DNA of 64,000 nt from an uncultured Oscillospiraceae bacterium. GTDB lineage: Bacteria; Bacillota; Clostridia; Oscillospirales; Oscillospiraceae. The notes beneath the pieces are model-generated. The model saw only the letters and a program-made list of their open reading frames with translations, did no database searches and was not told the DNA's origin. Shown here one piece after another: positions 8,338 through 16,647 of the stretch. Numbering within the stretch: position 1 is the stretch's first letter; the number at the start of each line of letters is the position of its first letter. Location of the stretch: NCBI GenBank assembly GCA_934512135.1, contig CAKSWT010000014.1:1-64000 (forward strand), written 5' to 3'. A program made the position numbers and the translations under genes.

Positions 8338-9135
8338 ATGAGTCAGCAGATATACGTCCCCAATGCGGGGCAGACCTACATGCCCTTTCAGGACAATATC
8401 AAAGTAAAGCCCCTGGCCTTTACACCACTGGAGCGCCCCAATCCGGCCATTCCGGAGCTGGAGCTGAATCCCATGGCACAGGAAAAGAAGTGGGTGCTAA
8501 AGGAGCAGTGCCAGCATTTCCTACCCGGCGTTACCGTGGAGATGATGGATTGGTTCTGGGCGAACATGGAGAAGGGGTATTACCTATGGGCCCCGGGCTC
8601 TCACAAGCGCTTCAACTGGGTGAGGGCACCCTGGGAGTATGGATTCCTGCATTCTGCCCACATGATCTCTGAGACCATGGGCGAGAATCGCCCGGTGTTC
8701 GGCGGCAGCGGGGTCCAGATCAATCGGCTGGGGCTGGAGTATTTCCCCTTTACCGCAGCGCTGGACCATGTGATTGTGGAGGGGGTATTCAACGACCTGG
8801 GAGAGTTTGTAGACATGACCGTCCATATGTGGGAGGCCTGCTCCGGTGGGTGCCGTCATATCACCGCATCGGTAGCCAGCACCACCACCCATGAGCCGCC
8901 GCATTTCATCAAGGAGATGCTGGCGGAAAATCCTGCGGCCCTGGAGCAGGCGTCCCAGCCCTCGGATCACTCCGAATATGAGGCAAGCCGGTGGCCCCAG
9001 TTCCTGCCCCAGCTCTATCAGCTGTGGCTGGGCCATCCGGACCCGTCCCAGAATGTCCAGTGCAACCTGGAGGTGGAGTACACCGGAGGGTATACCTGGC
9101 GGTATACCCACGAAAACGGGCCTGTCACGCTGTAA
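8338..9135 (+). CDS. PhlG/phloretin hydrolase-like (DAPG hydrolase family) enzyme
   Basis: The start at 8338 has AGGAGAG 8 nt upstream and gives 265 residues, close to phloretin hydrolase and DAPG hydrolase (about 270-295). The body has the family-like stretch MMDWFWANMEKGYYLWAPG, several His/Glu candidates for the metal site (His89, His105, His108, Glu134) and an H-x3-E pair, His211/Glu215, that matches the spacing of the C-terminal zinc ligands known in PhlG. The family cleaves the C-C bond between an acyl group and a phloroglucinol ring, releasing phloroglucinol. A transhydroxylase-type molybdoenzyme that also works on trihydroxybenzenes lies 3.7 kb downstream, supporting a role in polyphenol breakdown. 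The substrate (phloretin, acyl-phloroglucinol or other) is not determined. Confidence 0.7.
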   Translation: MSQQIYVPNAGQTYMPFQDNIKVKPLAFTPLERPNPAIPELELNPMAQEKKWVLKEQCQHFLPGVTVEMMDWFWANMEKGYYLWAPGSHKRFNWVRAPWEYGFLHSAHMISETMGENRPVFGGSGVQINRLGLEYFPFTAALDHVIVEGVFNDLGEFVDMTVHMWEACSGGCRHITASVASTTTHEPPHFIKEMLAENPAALEQASQPSDHSEYEASRWPQFLPQLYQLWLGHPDPSQNVQCNLEVEYTGGYTWRYTHENGPVTL

Positions 9136-9142
9136 AAGAATG

Positions 9143-9178
9143 AAAACGTCCTGAAATCCGTTGATTTCAGGACGTTTT
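9143..9178. terminator. Bidirectional terminator
   Basis: AAAACGTCCTGAAATC pairs with GATTTCAGGACGTTTT around a 4-nt loop, with U-runs in both directions, between the convergent PhlG-like and MATE genes. Confidence 0.85.
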
Positions 9179-9184
9179 TGTATC

Positions 9185-10528
9185 TTACAGGGCGGAGCGC
9201 TTGCTTCTGCGGTAGCACTGGATGCTGAGGCCGAGGCACATCAGGAAGCCAAAGGAGGAGCCAAAGTACCAGGCCCAAAGCAGACCGGTATAGCTCTGAA
9301 GGACCCGGGTCAGCACAAAGCACATGGTAACCCGTACGGCAAACTCCAGTAGGGTCTCGATGAAGAAAGCCAGACTCCGGCCAACGCCTCGAAGGAGGCC
9401 GCCGGTGGCGATAATAAAGCAGATGACGCTGTACACCGGAGAGATGATTCGAAGATAGTTGGTACCGGCTTCAATCACCAGGGGAGCGGAATCCCCGTCA
9501 ATAAACAGATTGATCAGAGCCCCGGGGAATAGCTGGAACAGGGCGATGATAACGGCGGTGATCCCGAGACAGATCACCACGGTGGTCCGGAAGCCCTCCC
9601 AAATACGCTTGTTCTTTTGGGCGCCATAACACTGGGCGGTAAAGGAGGCGAATGCGGTGCCAATGGTGTTCAGACCCATATAGGCAAAGTTGTGGAGCTT
9701 GGAGGCGGCCTCATATCCGGCAATCACCGCGGTGTCATAGGTGTTGAGAATGCTCTGGACAATGGTGTGGGTCAGGGCCACGCAGCTCTGCTGTAGAATA
9801 CAGGGGACGGCTGCCTTGGAGATGTCAGACAAGATGGTTTTGTCGAAATACTTGGTGTCCGTGCCGCCGGTGATGATTTTCATCCGGCGAATCAGGATTA
9901 CAACCGCCAGCACCGCAGCAACCAGCTGAGAGAAGGAGGTGGCCAGTGCCGCACCGGCCACGCCCCAGTGGAGATACCGTACGGCAATGTAGTCCAGGAT
10001 CACATTGAGCACCGAGGACAGCAGCAGCAGATACAGCGGCAGCTTGGAGTCTCCCAGTCCGGTAAATACGCCGTTGGCGGCGTTGTAGATCAGCATGGGC
10101 AGCACGCCTGCGGCATAGATGGCCAGATAGAGCCGGGCGTTTCCCCAGATGGCATCTGAGGCATTCAGCAGATGCATCAGGGAACCGCTGAGGGCAATGC
10201 CTGCCAGGGACAATGCCAGACCCAGAATGCCCAGGGAGATCAGCGCCGTAAATACGGCCCGATGCATCAGGTTTTTTCGGCCTGCGCCAAAGAGCTGGGA
10301 GATCACCACGGAACATCCCATGGACGCGCCGGTGGCCACTGCCACAAAAAACAGCGTGACCGGGTAGGCTGCGCCGACGGCTGCCAGGCCGGGGGCGCCG
10401 GTGAACTGACCGACGATCATACTGTCGGCGATGTTATAAAACTGCTGGAGCATGGTGCTCAGCAGAAGGGGCAGCGAGAAGGACAAAATCACCTTTGGTA
10501 CGCGCCCGGTGGTAAGATCGGTTACCAT
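9185..10528 (-). CDS. MATE family efflux transporter
   Basis: The 447-residue protein starts at an ATG with AAAGGAGG upstream. It has twelve predicted membrane segments in two similar halves. The N-terminal MATE region reads LPLLLSTMLQQFYNIADSMIVGQF with AVGAAYPV, and the second half begins near FAYMGLNTIGTAFASFTAQCYGA. MATE proteins export cationic or aromatic compounds in exchange for Na+ or H+. It faces the PhlG-like gene across a shared terminator and diverges from the transhydroxylase operon, so export of phenolic compounds is conceivable, but the sequence does not show the substrate. Confidence 0.9.
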   Translation of the reverse strand: MVTDLTTGRVPKVILSFSLPLLLSTMLQQFYNIADSMIVGQFTGAPGLAAVGAAYPVTLFFVAVATGASMGCSVVISQLFGAGRKNLMHRAVFTALISLGILGLALSLAGIALSGSLMHLLNASDAIWGNARLYLAIYAAGVLPMLIYNAANGVFTGLGDSKLPLYLLLLSSVLNVILDYIAVRYLHWGVAGAALATSFSQLVAAVLAVVILIRRMKIITGGTDTKYFDKTILSDISKAAVPCILQQSCVALTHTIVQSILNTYDTAVIAGYEAASKLHNFAYMGLNTIGTAFASFTAQCYGAQKNKRIWEGFRTTVVICLGITAVIIALFQLFPGALINLFIDGDSAPLVIEAGTNYLRIISPVYSVICFIIATGGLLRGVGRSLAFFIETLLEFAVRVTMCFVLTRVLQSYTGLLWAWYFGSSFGFLMCLGLSIQCYRRSKRSAL

Positions 10529-10716
10529 GTTGGTTCCTCCTTTTGGTTCTTGATATTATGTTATCAAAAGGACCGGGAAATGGAAACACAAAATGTATGG
10601 GAGGCTACAACCGTAAGGCTGTTACACAAAAGCCACAGCCCTGAAATGCCAGTGGGTTGGCAGGTTGCAGGGCACAATGCACGAGAATCGGTAACAAAAT
10701 TTTCGGAATTTACCTG

Positions 10717-10752
10717 TTGACATTGGAACGATACTAAGGTGTAGATTATAGG
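10717..10752 (+). promoter_or_regulatory. Candidate promoter of the transhydroxylase operon
   Basis: A perfect TTGACA lies at 10717-10722, but the -10 is weak: TAGATT after 19 nt, or TATAGG further on with a TTGGAA -35. The 300-nt region between the MATE start and 10835 shows no other strong signal. Weak core elements suggest dependence on an activator. Confidence 0.4.
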
Positions 10753-10834
10753 TGTCAGACAGGGCGAAGCACGCCCAAAATAGAGCCGGATTGCCCTGCG
10801 GCAGCGCGGTGGCTCTGGGGAGGCGAGGGATTAT

Positions 10835-11299
10835 ATGGGTGAAGAAAAACAGGTGCGGCACAGCCGTGACCGAGACCGGCGGGAAAACCACGACAACGAC
10901 GTGGAGCTCCGCCCCCTGGAAAAGGACGGGGAAAAGCTGCTCTCGGCGCTGGAGGAAGGGAAAATCGTGGCGGTCCAGTCCGGCCTGGAGATCATGTATG
11001 TCCTGATCCTCCGGCATGATTACCGCTGCTTTATTCACAAAATGGATGCAGAGGAGGGACGTCAGAAGGCGTTCCCGGTGAACGAGCGAAACAAGGCCAT
11101 GTTTAAAAACCTGGCATCCCTGGCCGACGGGCTTTTCGTGATTACGCCCAAGGATCATATGAACCCCATGGGGGCCATGGTCGCGGCGGAACGGGGAATC
11201 ATCGCATATCTGGACGCTACCGGGCAGTTGCCTGCCGAGGATCAGGATTTTATGAGCTGGCAGGAGGCAACCGGAGAAGAACATACAGAGGGAGGCTAA
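10835..11299 (+). CDS. Conserved-looking hypothetical protein, first gene of the transhydroxylase operon
   Basis: A 154-residue soluble protein starting at ATG 10835 after GAGGG. The first 25 residues are charged and Arg/His/Asp-rich (SRDRDRRENHDND) and probably disordered. Residues 45-130 look folded (KIVAVQSGLEIMYVLIL, a MFKNLASLADGLFVITP segment, GAMVAAERGIIAYLD), with alternating strands and helices. No signal peptide or membrane segment is seen, and no motif lets me assign a family. Spacing to the next gene is 3 nt. Position as first gene of the operon suggests a role with the molybdoenzyme, such as maturation, substrate handling or control; this is inference. Confidence 0.7.
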   Translation: MGEEKQVRHSRDRDRRENHDNDVELRPLEKDGEKLLSALEEGKIVAVQSGLEIMYVLILRHDYRCFIHKMDAEEGRQKAFPVNERNKAMFKNLASLADGLFVITPKDHMNPMGAMVAAERGIIAYLDATGQLPAEDQDFMSWQEATGEEHTEGG

Positions 11300-11302
11300 A
11301 AC

Positions 11303-11500
11303 TTGAAAACGTATCAGTTTGTCTGTAGAAGTACCCGGCGCGGCTTTACTGAGTGGGCCAGCGTCATGGAGGACGGAGTGGAGGTGCGCCGGATCGATCG
11401 GGACGTGTGGCAGGAGACTGTCCGCCAGTTCCGGGAGCGGGTGGGCGCACAGCTGGAGGCTGAGGGCTATCAGCCTGCGGAACATCAGTATACGCTGTGA
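11303..11500 (+). CDS. Small hypothetical protein (65 aa)
   Basis: A 65-residue frame lies 3 nt after the previous stop, with GGGAGG just upstream. The protein is soluble and charged (VMEDGVEVRRIDRDVWQE, then an amphipathic helix ETVRQFRERVGAQLEAEGY). No family is recognised. Tight packing between two larger genes and codon use like its neighbours support it as a real gene. It could be a small partner of one of the adjacent proteins. Confidence 0.65.
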   Translation: MKTYQFVCRSTRRGFTEWASVMEDGVEVRRIDRDVWQETVRQFRERVGAQLEAEGYQPAEHQYTL

Positions 11501-11524
11501 TTTTAACGGAGGAAGGTAGATAGA

Positions 11525-11989
11525 ATGACAGAGATTTCGATTCTCATGCAGCATCATGCCGGCCCCACCGGCGATGTGCTGGTATGTCAGCGGCCCGATG
11601 GCGGCTGGGAGCTGCCGAAGGGCTATGTCCGGGTCAACGAGACGCCTGACGGCGCAGTGGTTCGGACGATTTGGGAGACCTTGGGCCTCCAGGCCAAGGC
11701 CGGAAAGCTCATTGTACAGGGCATGAAGTATGTCAAGGACGGTACTGTAGAGCATATTCCCTGCGGCAACATCACCCACAATACCCACACCAAATGCAAT
11801 GAGCACTGGTACTATGAGGCGGTGGACCTCTATCAGGAGGAGCCCAAGAAGGGAACCTATACCGGTTTTCGCTGGGTGCACCCCTCGGAGCTGGGAAATG
11901 TGGAATTGACCGGCGACGACAAGGCGTTCCTGGATAAGTACGATCCTTGGGTGAACGGACGGACCATTCCCGACGTTCGGATGTATTAA
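11525..11989 (+). CDS. Nudix-fold protein with degenerate Nudix box
   Basis: This 154-residue protein has the Nudix fold order: an N-terminal strand ISILMQHHAG, VLVCQRPDGGWELPKGYV, then a Nudix-box segment GYVRVNETPDGAVV followed by RTIWETLGL, and later strands with YTGFRWVHPSEL. In an active box (Gx5Ex7REUxEExGU) the two flanking glutamates of REUxEE bind metal; here they are Thr (RTIWET), leaving only the central Glu. Hydrolase activity is therefore doubtful and a binding or regulatory role is plausible. An AACGGAGGAAGG site precedes it. It sits in the middle of the small-gene run before the transhydroxylase subunits. Confidence 0.75.
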   Translation: MTEISILMQHHAGPTGDVLVCQRPDGGWELPKGYVRVNETPDGAVVRTIWETLGLQAKAGKLIVQGMKYVKDGTVEHIPCGNITHNTHTKCNEHWYYEAVDLYQEEPKKGTYTGFRWVHPSELGNVELTGDDKAFLDKYDPWVNGRTIPDVRMY

Positions 11990-12000
11990 GGAGGGGCCCT

Positions 12001-12300
12001 ATGAAAAAATACTACTGCGAGGCACAGAAAAAACAGCTGGAGAAGCCCACAGAGCCGAAGCATGTATTCTGTACCACGGCCAAGTGCTTTGTGCTGGCGG
12101 AAAATGAGGCAGAGGCCCTGGAGAAGGCCGCGGCGGAGTTCCGGGAGATGTATCACGGCACAGGCGCAGTGCTGGGCCAGATCAAGATCACAAAATCCGC
12201 AGCGCTTCCTGTGGATTGGAGCTACGGCGAGAATGAGGACGCTGTGGCTGGCGATGCAGCCGCTATGGCGGAGCTGGTCCGTCATAATGTGATCCGATAA
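12001..12300 (+). CDS. Small hypothetical protein (99 aa)
   Basis: The 99-residue frame begins 11 nt after the Nudix-like gene, with AAGGAGG upstream. It starts MKKYYCEAQKK and has three Cys in the first 30 residues (C6, C24, C29), then a helical ENEAEALEKAAAEFREMYH segment and a strand-rich IKITKSAALPVDW region. No family is recognised. It is co-directional and tightly spaced with the transhydroxylase genes, so co-expression is very likely. Confidence 0.65.
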   Translation: MKKYYCEAQKKQLEKPTEPKHVFCTTAKCFVLAENEAEALEKAAAEFREMYHGTGAVLGQIKITKSAALPVDWSYGENEDAVAGDAAAMAELVRHNVIR

Positions 12301-12313
12301 AGGAGGAAGCAGA

Positions 12314-12835
12314 ATGGATCTTGTAAAAAAATATGTGCTCCGACTGCCCGACGGGGTAAAAACCGTGGAGAAGCAGGAGCTGGTTGACAAGGTGAAGGAG
12401 ATCCTGAAGGATCATCCCAGCGAGCATATGAATGCCTATCGGGTCTGGTACGAGGGCTTTGAGGGCTGCGGCATGCCCGGCACCGACGTGTACGACGTGA
12501 TTGTGGAGACCATGCGCTCCATGACCCAGGACTGGAAGGACATTGGCCCCATGCGTATGGAGAAATATGGTGTGATCGACCCCACCTTCCTGAACCTCCA
12601 TTATGCCACGGCGCAAAAGCGGGCCGATGCACCCGGAGGCCCCGTAGAGATGCTGCTGCATCAGTTCCATGCCGGAAAGCACTATCAGGGGCCGGATGGA
12701 CGGGTGTTCTGGATTCCGGTGATTGAGGATTTTGACATGCGCTGTTTCGAGCGCAAGGACGGAAAATATGTTGGCACTATGGTGGAGATCGACCCCAAAA
12801 GTGAATATGCCCGTCAGATGATCGAAGTGAAGTAA
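12314..12835 (+). CDS. Hypothetical protein (173 aa) immediately upstream of the molybdoenzyme large subunit
   Basis: ATG at 12314 follows AAAGGAGG by about 8 nt. The protein is soluble with a helical N-terminus (QELVDKVKEILKDHP) and a central aromatic/His-rich part (MNAYRVWYEGFEGCG, LNLHYATAQKR, LLHQFHAGKHYQGPDGR), ending in a strand-rich VFWIPVIEDFDMRCFERKDGKYVG. The clustered His, Tyr and Trp could form a substrate or metal site, but no known motif is present. It lies 15 nt before the large subunit. I do not recognise the family. Confidence 0.7.
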   Translation: MDLVKKYVLRLPDGVKTVEKQELVDKVKEILKDHPSEHMNAYRVWYEGFEGCGMPGTDVYDVIVETMRSMTQDWKDIGPMRMEKYGVIDPTFLNLHYATAQKRADAPGGPVEMLLHQFHAGKHYQGPDGRVFWIPVIEDFDMRCFERKDGKYVGTMVEIDPKSEYARQMIEVK

Positions 12836-12850
12836 GGAGGACTGCACATT

Positions 12851-15601
12851 ATGGAAAAAATACCAATGCGTTCCGACTCCAAGCGGGAGCGTATTACCCA
12901 CAGCGTATGCGTGGGCGGCCCCATGACCCTTCACACCATTGACGGCGTGATCCGCCGGGTTCGCCCCATTGTGCTGACAGATGACGATCCCGCAGGCTGG
13001 GTCATTAAGGCCCGGGGCAAGGAATATACCCCCCAGAGAAAGACCACCATGAGCCTTTTGGGCTACTGTGAGCGGGACAAAACCTATGCCTATGACCGGC
13101 TGAAATACCCCATGATCCGCGAGGACTTTGTGGAAACCCCCGACGGAAAGAACCGCAACACCGAAAACCGCGGAAAATCCGGCTATCGCCGCGCCTCCTG
13201 GGACGAGGCCCTGAGCCTGGTGGCCCGGGAAATCAAGCGTCTGCAGAAGACCTATGGCAAGGAGACCATCACAGCCTGTACCTCCTCCCACCACTCCTGG
13301 GGTCTGGTTGGCTATAAGATCTCTCTGTTTAAGCGTTTCTTCTCCATGATGGGATATACCAGAATCGCCGATAACCCGGACTCCTGGGAGGGCTTCCACT
13401 GGGGCACCCCCCACTCCTATGGCTACTATTGGCGTCTGGGCGGCCCGGAGCCCTATGATATGCTGGAGATGGCCATGCAGAACACCGAGACCATTGTCTG
13501 CTGGTCCACGGACCCCGATACCAGCCGAGGCGGCTATTCCGCCCAGGAATCCGCCCTGTGGCGCTGGTGGATGAAGGAGATGGGTATTCAGTTCATCTAC
13601 ATTGATCCCTTCAACAACTATACCTCCGTGAAGCATGCCGACAAATGGATCGGCCCCCGGATGGGCACCGATGCGGCACTGCTGGAGGCCATCGCCTATG
13701 TGTGGATTACAGAGGGAACCTATGACAAGGAATATGTGGCCCAGCACGGCCACCGGTTTGAGGAATTCAAGAACCACATCCTGGGCCTCGGTCCCGACGG
13801 TACCCCCAAGACGCCCAAGTGGGCCTCTGAGCTGAGCCTGATTCCCGCCATGGACATCAAGGCCGTTGCCCGCCGCTGGGCCAATTCCGTCACCACCGGC
13901 GGTTCCGGTATGCGCGGCGGCTTTGGCGGCGCCTGCCGTCACTCCAACGGCACTGAGTATGCCCGACTGATGACCCTGCTGTTTGCCATGCAGGGCATGG
14001 GCAAGCCCGGCCGTGCCTTCTGGAGCCCTGCCTGCGGCGGTCCCATGAACTACAACTTCTGGTTCGGCGGCTATTCCGATCCCCTGTCCTCCATTGCGGG
14101 GGCGCCGATCTGTGACGATGTGCCGGTGAACTCTGTGGAGCAGGTGCTCTATCGTCCCAATGTGCCCGACGCCATTTTGGACGGCCACTATGAGTGGTAC
14201 GGCGAAGGCTTCTGCGGTGGCGGCGTGGATCAGGAGTTTACCCGCCATGTTTACCCGGCCCCCGGCTATAACAAGGTCCACTGCTTCTGGCGCTATGGCG
14301 GCTCCTTCTTCGGCACCATGCTGGACACCAACAAGTGGGCCAAGATGTACAAGAGCCCCGAGCTGGAGTTTGTCATCAACCAGGACATCTATATGACCCC
14401 GGAGACCCGTCACGCGGACGTGATTCTCCCGGCCTGCACCAACCTGGAGCGCGTGGACATCGGCGAGGTGGGCAACTCCGGCAACGGCGGCTACTGCTCT
14501 CACTCCCAGACCGGCAACTCCTGGCAGGTGATTGTTTATCAGGACAAGGCCATTGAGCCGATGTGGGATTCCCGCTCCGACTTCTGGATCTTCTCCCAGG
14601 TGGCGGCCCGGCTTGGCTGGGGCGAGCGCTTCACCGAGGGACGTACGGAGGAACAGTGGGCCAAGCGGTTCTGGCAGTTCTCGGATCTGCCCAAGCACAT
14701 CTCTTGGGAGGACTTTAAGAAGAAGGGCTACTATATCCCGCCGGTGTCCTACCATGAGGAGGACAAGGACCCCAAGACCGGCCTCTATGAGAACTGGGAT
14801 CGTTATCCCGGCTTCCAGTGGTTTGCGGAGAACCGCCCCTGCGACACCATGAACCACAAGGTGTTCCAGGAGGAGGGCAAGCTGGGTACCTTCTCCGGAA
14901 AGTTTGAATTTGTGTCCGAGTCCCTGACCTACTGGGCGCCGGACGATGAGGCCCGCCGGCCCATTCCCCAGTATCAGGATTCCTGGGAGGGCTTCAAGAG
15001 CCTGTCCGCAGACAAATATCCCTTTGGCCTGATTTCGCCCCATCCCCGGTTTGACTATCATACCCACTATCAGCAGCATGCCAAGTGGCTGTGGGAGATT
15101 CCCAAAAACCGTCAGATCATCAACGGCAACCCCTACCTGGTCTGCCATATCAACCACAAGCTGGCAGAGCAGAAGGGCATTCAGGACGGTGACGTGGTGC
15201 GGCTGTTCAACGACCGCGGCAGCTGCCTGATGGTGGCCCGTGTGACCTACCGCCTGTATCCGGAGACCATTCATGCCTATACCTCCTCCGGTATCTATAA
15301 CCCCATTGAGTATGGCGTAGTCGATAGCTGGGACAAGGGCGGCAGCATCAACGTGCTGACTCCCGGCCGCCTGATTGGTGACTATGTTCCCGCCATGGCG
15401 CCCTACAGCTGCAACATTGACATTGAAAAGTGTGAGGCGGATCCCAACTACGGCCAGGGCTTTGAGCATATTCTGGACGAGGTGGACAAGCAGCAGCTGG
15501 AGACCGAGCGTCCTGTCCGTACTTCCATGGAAGCCGATCTGCTCTTCGGCGAAAAGGAGCAGTGGCTCCGTGAGCAGCTTGCGAAGAAGGAGGCAATCTG
15601 A
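12851..15601 (+). CDS. athL: Pyrogallol-phloroglucinol transhydroxylase-type molybdopterin oxidoreductase, large subunit
   Basis: The 916-residue protein is a DMSO-reductase-superfamily catalytic subunit. It has no N-terminal CxxCxxxC cluster motif and no Tat signal, as in the Pelobacter acidigallici transhydroxylase alpha subunit (875 aa). Segments match what I remember of that protein: TSSHHSWGLVGYK, NPDSWEGFHWG, CWSTDPDTSRGGYSA (Ser219 is the probable Mo ligand), ARLMTLLFAMQGMGKPG, VILPACTNLERVDI and a C-terminal INVLTPGRLIGDY. The known enzyme transfers a hydroxyl between trihydroxybenzenes, converting pyrogallol to phloroglucinol with 1,2,3,5-tetrahydroxybenzene as co-substrate, in the cytoplasm. 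The matching small subunit follows at once and a Moco operon lies 3.5 kb downstream. A related substrate (gallate-derived phenols or resorcinols) is possible. Confidence 0.82.
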   Translation: MEKIPMRSDSKRERITHSVCVGGPMTLHTIDGVIRRVRPIVLTDDDPAGWVIKARGKEYTPQRKTTMSLLGYCERDKTYAYDRLKYPMIREDFVETPDGKNRNTENRGKSGYRRASWDEALSLVAREIKRLQKTYGKETITACTSSHHSWGLVGYKISLFKRFFSMMGYTRIADNPDSWEGFHWGTPHSYGYYWRLGGPEPYDMLEMAMQNTETIVCWSTDPDTSRGGYSAQESALWRWWMKEMGIQFIYIDPFNNYTSVKHADKWIGPRMGTDAALLEAIAYVWITEGTYDKEYVAQHGHRFEEFKNHILGLGPDGTPKTPKWASELSLIPAMDIKAVARRWANSVTTGGSGMRGGFGGACRHSNGTEYARLMTLLFAMQGMGKPGRAFWSPACGGPMNYNFWFGGYSDPLSSIAGAPICDDVPVNSVEQVLYRPNVPDAILDGHYEWYGEGFCGGGVDQEFTRHVYPAPGYNKVHCFWRYGGSFFGTMLDTNKWAKMYKSPELEFVINQDIYMTPETRHADVILPACTNLERVDIGEVGNSGNGGYCSHSQTGNSWQVIVYQDKAIEPMWDSRSDFWIFSQVAARLGWGERFTEGRTEEQWAKRFWQFSDLPKHISWEDFKKKGYYIPPVSYHEEDKDPKTGLYENWDRYPGFQWFAENRPCDTMNHKVFQEEGKLGTFSGKFEFVSESLTYWAPDDEARRPIPQYQDSWEGFKSLSADKYPFGLISPHPRFDYHTHYQQHAKWLWEIPKNRQIINGNPYLVCHINHKLAEQKGIQDGDVVRLFNDRGSCLMVARVTYRLYPETIHAYTSSGIYNPIEYGVVDSWDKGGSINVLTPGRLIGDYVPAMAPYSCNIDIEKCEADPNYGQGFEHILDEVDKQQLETERPVRTSMEADLLFGEKEQWLREQLAKKEAI

Positions 15602-15603
15602 TT

Positions 15604-16476
15604 ATGCTGAAACACCCCATGAAAAAGCCCGGCATTGCCATTAACTCCGCCCGGTGCATGGCCTGCTATGCCTGCTTTATGGCCTGTAAGGACGAGCACT
15701 GCGGCTGGGATACCGACCTGAGCAAATCTCAGCCGGAGATGGGCCAGTACTGGATGAATATCAAAGAGTGGGAGCGAGGCGACAACGAGCGCCACATCAA
15801 GACGGCTACAGTTCCCACCCCGTGCTCTCACTGCGACAACCCCGCCTGCATGGCGGCGGCCAAGGACGGCGCAGTGTATAAGCGCCCGGACGGCATTGTC
15901 ATTGTGGACCCCGAGAAATCCAAGGGCCAGAAGCAGATTGTGGATGCCTGCCCCATTGGCGCCATCTACTGGAACGAGGAAGAGCAGATTCCGCAGAAAT
16001 GCACCATGTGCGCCGAGCTGCTGGACGACCCCAACTATCCCGGCTTTGAGCCCCGGTGCGTGGAGGCATGTCCCAACCAGGCCCTAGTGTTTGGAGATCT
16101 GGCAGACCCGGAAAGTGAGATCAGCAAGCTCATTGCCGCCAACCAGGTGACGCCGCTGAAGGAGCTGGGCAGCATGGGCACCAGCGTGGTGCATCTGAAT
16201 ATCCCCGGCAAATTCCTGGCAGGCACCGTGGCCTATCCGGAGGAGCTGGAGGAGGTCTGCATCGGTGCAAAGGTGAAGGTGACGTGCCAGGAGTGCGGCA
16301 CCACCTATGAGACCGAGACCAACTGGGCCGGTGACTGGGAGGTAGAGAACCTGCCTGAGGGCAAGAGCTGGACGGTGGAGATCACCTTCCCTGGGTTCAA
16401 GCCTGTTTGCTACCGGGATCAGCGGACCGATCATGACCACTATGTGGGCATCACCTATCTGGAGCCTGCGGAGTAA
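15604..16476 (+). CDS. athS: Transhydroxylase-type iron-sulfur small subunit
   Basis: The 290-residue protein begins 2 nt after the large subunit. Ferredoxin-type cysteines fill residues 18-165: CMACYACFMAC, CSHCDNPAC, one Cys in IVDACPIGAIYW, CTMC, and the CVEAC group. The twelve ligands are enough for three [4Fe-4S] clusters, as in the known transhydroxylase beta subunit. Residues ~215-290 form a separate beta-sandwich-like domain (VKVTCQECGTTYETET, GDWEVENLPEG, WTVEITFPGFKPV), resembling the C-terminal transthyretin/Cna-B-like domain that distinguishes transhydroxylase beta from other DMSO-reductase-family B subunits. This domain makes the transhydroxylase assignment stronger than the large subunit alone would. 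Confidence 0.85.
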   Translation: MLKHPMKKPGIAINSARCMACYACFMACKDEHCGWDTDLSKSQPEMGQYWMNIKEWERGDNERHIKTATVPTPCSHCDNPACMAAAKDGAVYKRPDGIVIVDPEKSKGQKQIVDACPIGAIYWNEEEQIPQKCTMCAELLDDPNYPGFEPRCVEACPNQALVFGDLADPESEISKLIAANQVTPLKELGSMGTSVVHLNIPGKFLAGTVAYPEELEEVCIGAKVKVTCQECGTTYETETNWAGDWEVENLPEGKSWTVEITFPGFKPVCYRDQRTDHDHYVGITYLEPAE

Positions 16477-16488
16477 TCGAAAACCTGC

Positions 16489-16520
16489 TGTGGGGTTCCC
16501 GCCGGTGCGGGGACCCCACA
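16489..16520 (+). terminator. Hairpin after the transhydroxylase subunits
   Basis: TGTGGGGT and ACCCCACA pair, with further G-C pairs inside. No U-run follows, so it may stabilise or partially attenuate rather than end the message before the thiolase gene. Confidence 0.45.
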
Positions 16521-16647
16521 AGAGGGCCGTTTCGGCGCGGCTCCTTGCACTGCTTGTCCAATGATTCAGAGAAGCAGTGGAAGGAACCGGTTGAGTTCAA
16601 ACGGATTCATCCATCATTACCGACTGATAAGAGAGGAAGTATTTCCA

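Noticed and set aside
10640..10720. Sigma-54 promoter before the transhydroxylase operon
   Set aside because: A GG/GC pair with 12-nt spacing exists near 10660-10675, but the rest of the -24/-12 consensus is missing and no sigma-54 activator is in the window.
12263..15469. 1068-codon open frame on the minus strand opposite the transhydroxylase large subunit
   Set aside because: It is antisense to a gene with clear family motifs, is His/Gly/Val-rich without any domain, and has no ribosome site; a GC-rich shadow frame.
12851..15601. Reading the molybdoenzyme as a gut catechol dehydroxylase or formate dehydrogenase
   Set aside because: There is no N-terminal Fe-S motif, Tat signal or selenocysteine/Cys ligand. 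The small subunit with its C-terminal domain fits transhydroxylase better.
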